A stretch of 34,645 bases of DNA, from positions 1 to 34,645 of the forward strand of contig CAYWXT010000023.1 of assembly GCA_964462125.1 (NCBI GenBank), written 5' to 3'. A program made the translations under genes and the position numbers. Every line of letters starts with the position of its first letter. Position 1 is the stretch's first letter. The DNA is from JAWLFY01 sp964462125. GTDB lineage: Bacteria > Planctomycetota > Planctomycetia > Pirellulales > Pirellulaceae. Shown piece by piece: positions 33,397 to 34,645 of this stretch. The notes under the pieces are model-generated. The model did not search any database. It was given only the letters and a program-made list of their open reading frames with translations, and was not told where the DNA came from.

Positions 33397-33412
33397 TGGC
33401 ACGCGAATCGCG
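33397..33412 (+). promoter_or_regulatory. Candidate sigma-54 (RpoN) promoter
   Basis: TGGCACG-CGAA-TCGCG matches the consensus TGGCACG-N4-TTGCW at all key positions: GG at 33398-33399 and GC at 33410-33411 with the exact 10-bp spacing, plus CACG. The only misses are TC for TT and the last G. Start would be near 33423, about 98 bp upstream of the histidine-kinase gene. Confidence 0.5.
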
Positions 33413-33429
33413 ACAACATAAGGATTGGG

Positions 33430-33456
33430 GGCGACAACCGGCGGTGGTTGGTCGCC
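33430..33456 (+). terminator. Hairpin, terminator or leader structure
   Basis: GGCGACAACC (33430-33439) pairs with GGTTGGTCGCC (33446-33456) with one bulged base and a 6-nt loop. The T run that follows (GGTTTTC) is weak, so termination of the upstream gene is only possible. If the sigma-54 site is used, the hairpin would lie in the 5' leader. Confidence 0.4.
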
Positions 33457-33520
33457 GGCTTGGTTTTCTGCTCGCCGTGGAGTTGGGCAGCGGTTGGCAG
33501 GGGGAAGAGGAACTGACGAG

Positions 33521-34645
33521 ATGCGTGTCGAACCGGCCGCAGCTGATTACCTCCGGCGGGCCGGCCCTTGGTTCACCAATACGGTCACCGGTTGGGCGGT
33601 GCTGGTTGCTGCGGCCCTGTTGCCGATCGTGTTATTGAGTTTGTACTCCTTCTGGCTGACGTCCTCGTCGGTCCGCCGTATTGTCCGCTCGAACAACCAG
33701 TCGGCCGGGCAGATCGCGGCGCAGTTGGTCAGCCATGATTTGGAGGCGGGCGAGCAGCTTGCCAAGGCGTTCAGTTTGCTGCCGGACGTGGTTCAAGCGG
33801 CGGCGGATCACGACGAGGAGGGGTTGCGGCGGCGGTTGCGGGCACTGGTGGACTCCTCACCGCGGGTCGATCGGACTTTTGTGACCGACCCGGAAGGGTT
33901 GTTGTGGGCGGATTTTCCACGCGCCTCGGAGTCACTGGGGAAGTCCTTTGCTGATCGCGATTGGTATCGCGGTGTCTCGGAGCGATGGGAGCCGTACATT
34001 TCGGAAGTCTACCGGCGGCATGCGCTGCCCAAGCCTTGGGTGGTGGCCGTTGCCGTACCGATCCGCCACGAGGGGGAGGTGATCGCAATTCTGGCGTTTC
34101 AGTACCGCCTCGATGCGATCACCGATTGGTTGAACTCGGTGAAGTTAGGCGACCGCGGTTACGTATTTGTCCTCGACCACAACGGCACGTTGGCGGCGCA
34201 TCCGCAGGTCGATTTGGACGATCGTCCCTATGACGAATACGCGGAACTGGAACCGTATGCGGACCTGGCGACGTCGCCCATGGTCGACGGGACGCGACCG
34301 CGGGCGATCGAGTACCGTGATCCGCTGGCGGACACGGTCATGATTGCAACGTTCGTGCCGGTTTCGATCGGCGAGAACCGCTGGGTGGTTGTGGCTCAGC
34401 AGCCGATTGAGGACGCCTATGCGCCGGTCCGTCGTTTGGGCAGACAGTTTGTCGTCGCGGCGCTGATTCTCGCCGCTGTGGCTGTCACGGTCGTGGTCGT
34501 GCTGCAGCGGCAAACGCAGCAGTTGAGCCAGGCCCGCTTGTCCGCCGAGGCGGCCAATCAGGCGAAGAGTCAGTTCCTGGCACACATGAGCCACGAGATC
34601 CGCACGCCGATGAACGGGAGTTTGGGGATGACCGAGCTGGTGCTC
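33521..34645 (+). CDS. Cache-domain sensor histidine kinase (truncated by the right edge)
   Basis: The first 375 residues of a membrane sensor kinase that runs off the window. A helix (about 22-46) and a second (about 310-331) flank a periplasmic dCache-type sensor. That sensor includes RDWYRGVSERWEPYISEVY, VAVAVPIRHEGEVIAILAFQYRLDAI and GDRGYVFVLDHNGTLAAHP, a pattern that binds amino acids, organic acids or other small ligands. After the second helix a short coiled coil leads into the HisKA box, QFLAHMSHEIRTPMNG, with phospho-acceptor His358. The ATPase domain and any receiver domains lie beyond the edge. The Cache form with HisKA implies a two-component or hybrid kinase, not a chemoreceptor. 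Ligand unknown. Confidence 0.9.
   Translation, partial: MRVEPAAADYLRRAGPWFTNTVTGWAVLVAAALLPIVLLSLYSFWLTSSSVRRIVRSNNQSAGQIAAQLVSHDLEAGEQLAKAFSLLPDVVQAAADHDEEGLRRRLRALVDSSPRVDRTFVTDPEGLLWADFPRASESLGKSFADRDWYRGVSERWEPYISEVYRRHALPKPWVVAVAVPIRHEGEVIAILAFQYRLDAITDWLNSVKLGDRGYVFVLDHNGTLAAHPQVDLDDRPYDEYAELEPYADLATSPMVDGTRPRAIEYRDPLADTVMIATFVPVSIGENRWVVVAQQPIEDAYAPVRRLGRQFVVAALILAAVAVTVVVVLQRQTQQLSQARLSAEAANQAKSQFLAHMSHEIRTPMNGSLGMTELVL

Noticed and set aside
1..34645. CRISPR arrays, tRNA or rRNA genes, transposase or phage genes
   Set aside because: I saw no regularly spaced repeats, no cloverleaf-like sequence and no recognisable mobile-element protein.

Overview
The window reads as a chromosomal segment of a planctomycete, most likely from the Pirellulaceae (inference). 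The evidence is a tandem PSD1-type (DUF1549/DUF1553) gene and DUF1501 gene, a partial sulfatase, a CRTAC1/ASPIC-UnbV protein, a planctomycete-style Ser/Thr kinase with a DMG motif, high GC content, weak Shine-Dalgarno usage, and dispersed palindromic repeats. I see no tRNA, rRNA, CRISPR array, transposase gene or phage gene.

Layout. Positions 1-567 hold the C-terminal part of a sulfatase that enters from the left edge. Three minus-strand genes follow, read right to left: a secreted alpha-barrel-like protein of unknown function (4897-2915), a bile acid:sodium symporter family carrier (2879-1764) and alanine dehydrogenase (1687-578). Diverging from these is the plus-strand pair PSD1 protein and DUF1501 protein (5182-9643). 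A small secreted protein and a repeat-rich gap come next. Then there is a compact three-gene set (10477-16191): a membrane pentaheme cytochrome with a TPR tail, a membrane-anchored FG-GAP/ASPIC-UnbV protein and a secreted beta-propeller. This is the most system-like module in the window.

A minus-strand kinase/acyltransferase pair (19099-16207) is followed by a plus-strand overlapping trio (19306-22063): a DUF2064 glycosyltransferase-like protein, a ThiO-like FAD oxidase interrupted in frame by a palindromic repeat, and a small Rossmann-fold protein. Next is a flagellar motor and switch cluster, flbD-motA-motB-fliL-fliN-fliO (22258-25834), which lacks fliM and stops before fliP. Two ABC-2 permeases without their ATPase follow (25945-27743). 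Converging on them is an SSS-family symporter with a large inserted extramembrane domain (29894-27756). Diverging from the symporter is an MsbA-like ABC exporter (30024-31967), then a secreted PQQ-type beta-propeller (32068-33375). The right edge truncates a Cache-domain histidine kinase (33521 onward), preceded by a good match to a sigma-54 promoter.

How the parts relate. Many products are predicted to act in the periplasm or on the membrane: sulfatase, PSD1 and DUF1501 proteins, multiheme cytochrome, propellers, carriers and exporters. That pattern fits the polysaccharide-degrading, protein-secreting lifestyle known for this phylum. The flagellar genes imply a motile swarmer stage. Functions beyond family level are inference; nothing here was searched against a database.
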